A stretch of DNA of 64,000 nucleotides, from contig NZ_JADQWB010000004.1 of the NCBI RefSeq assembly GCF_015704895.1, forward strand, positions 304,153 through 368,152. Direction: 5' to 3'. The DNA comes from Agrobacterium leguminum. Lineage in GTDB: Bacteria > Pseudomonadota > Alphaproteobacteria > Rhizobiales > Rhizobiaceae. The notes beneath the pieces are model-generated. The model saw nothing but the letters and a program-made list of their open reading frames with translations, was not told the DNA's origin and searched no databases. Shown here piece after piece: positions 63,636 to 64,000 of the stretch. Within the stretch, counting starts at the first letter, position 1. Each line of letters begins with the position of its first letter. Position numbers and translations under genes: made by a program.

Positions 63636-64000
63636 TTACCCCATCCGCTCGGAAGCATAACTTCCCGGGCTTGGCGGGAAGACGACGGTGCGGTTGCCGT
63701 TGATGAAGGTGCGGTGGTGGATATGGGCGTGGATGGCACGGGCCAGCACCTGGCTTTCCACATCGCGGCCGAGCGAGACATAATCGTCGGCCGATTGCGC
63801 GTGGGTGATGCGCACCGTGTCCTGCTCGATGATCGGGCCCTCGTCGAGATCGGCGGTGACGTAATGGGCCGTGGCGCCGATCAGCTTCACGCCGCGCTCA
63901 TAGGCCTGCTTGTAGGGGTTGGCGCCCTTGAAGGAGGGCAGGAAGGAATGGTGGATGTTGATGATTTTGCCCGACATCTTCCGGCACATATCGTCGGACA
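63636..64000 (-). CDS. purU: Formyltetrahydrofolate deformylase, C-terminal part
   Basis: The last 121 residues are visible; the gene continues beyond the right edge. The motif [20 protein letters not shown] is the formyl-transferase active-site region of PurU, followed by [19 protein letters not shown], also typical. PurU releases formate from 10-formyltetrahydrofolate and supplies formate for purine synthesis while balancing the C1 pool. It is transcribed towards glpR in the same direction but separated by 166 bp. Confidence 0.93.
   Translation of the reverse strand, partial: SDDMCRKMSGKIINIHHSFLPSFKGANPYKQAYERGVKLIGATAHYVTADLDEGPIIEQDTVRITHAQSADDYVSLGRDVESQVLARAIHAHIHHRTFINGNRTVVFPPSPGSYASERMG

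Overview
The window looks like a Rhizobiaceae genome, most likely Agrobacterium or a close Rhizobium relative. The reasons are the glycerol locus in the rhizobial glpR-D-S-T-P-Q-U-V-K order, a CpdR-type cell-cycle response regulator, a ROSE-type RNA thermometer before an Hsp20 gene, an alphaproteobacterial anti-Shine-Dalgarno small RNA, and many ABC uptake operons. The assignment is from gene content only; no database was searched.

Layout. (1) 1-9440, minus strand: an operon with a ribose-type ABC transporter, a SorC-family regulator, an aldo/keto reductase, a GlpD-like FAD dehydrogenase, an LsrF-like class I aldolase and an FGGY kinase that runs off the left edge. It reads as import, phosphorylation, oxidation and aldol cleavage of a polyol or sugar, with an Lsr-like layout. 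(2) 9608-10111, minus: a tiny operon in which an acyl carrier protein lies between two single-helix membrane microproteins. (3) 10418-11329: an orphan HNH nuclease. (4) 11611-18521, plus: a LacI-family regulator, an FAD oxidoreductase and a complete CUT1 sugar transporter, with matching operators before lacI and before the binding-protein gene. (5) 18588-20192: an exported protein whose C-terminus resembles the SecD P1 head. (6) 20275-30368: a divergent LysR gene and a nine-gene operon (Dpp-type ABC transporter, DapA-family lyase, two nucleoside hydrolases, ribokinase-like kinase). (7) 30444-35752, minus: a second oligopeptide-type ABC operon.

(8) 36183-46908: a 10.7-kb integrated phage-like element in a tRNA-Val(GAC) gene, bounded by 51-bp direct repeats. 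It carries a lambda-O-like initiator with iterons inside its gene, a ClpP-protease/capsid fusion, a glycine-rich fibre, a broken tape-measure gene, a divergent Arc/Mnt-type repressor pair with palindromic operators, and overlapping xis and int genes. I see no terminase, portal or lysis gene, so it is a remnant or a helper-dependent element. The original tRNA terminator is stranded on the far side of the insertion.

(9) 46863-54921: tRNA-Val, cpdR, an N-formylglutamate amidohydrolase gene, an MmgR/ar14-like small RNA, hisN, a lysophospholipase-like gene, an RpoH/ROSE-controlled hsp20, a bile-acid:sodium-symporter-like transporter with a divergent LysR gene, then glpK. (10) 54988-63523: the rest of the glycerol regulon with inverted repeats and TTCGTTT repeats suited to GlpR. 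(11) 63636-64000: the 3' part of purU.

A recurring theme is transport and catabolism of sugars, polyols, nucleosides and peptides. Three of the five binding-protein genes are followed by a strong intercistronic hairpin, which would let the binding protein be made in excess over the membrane components.
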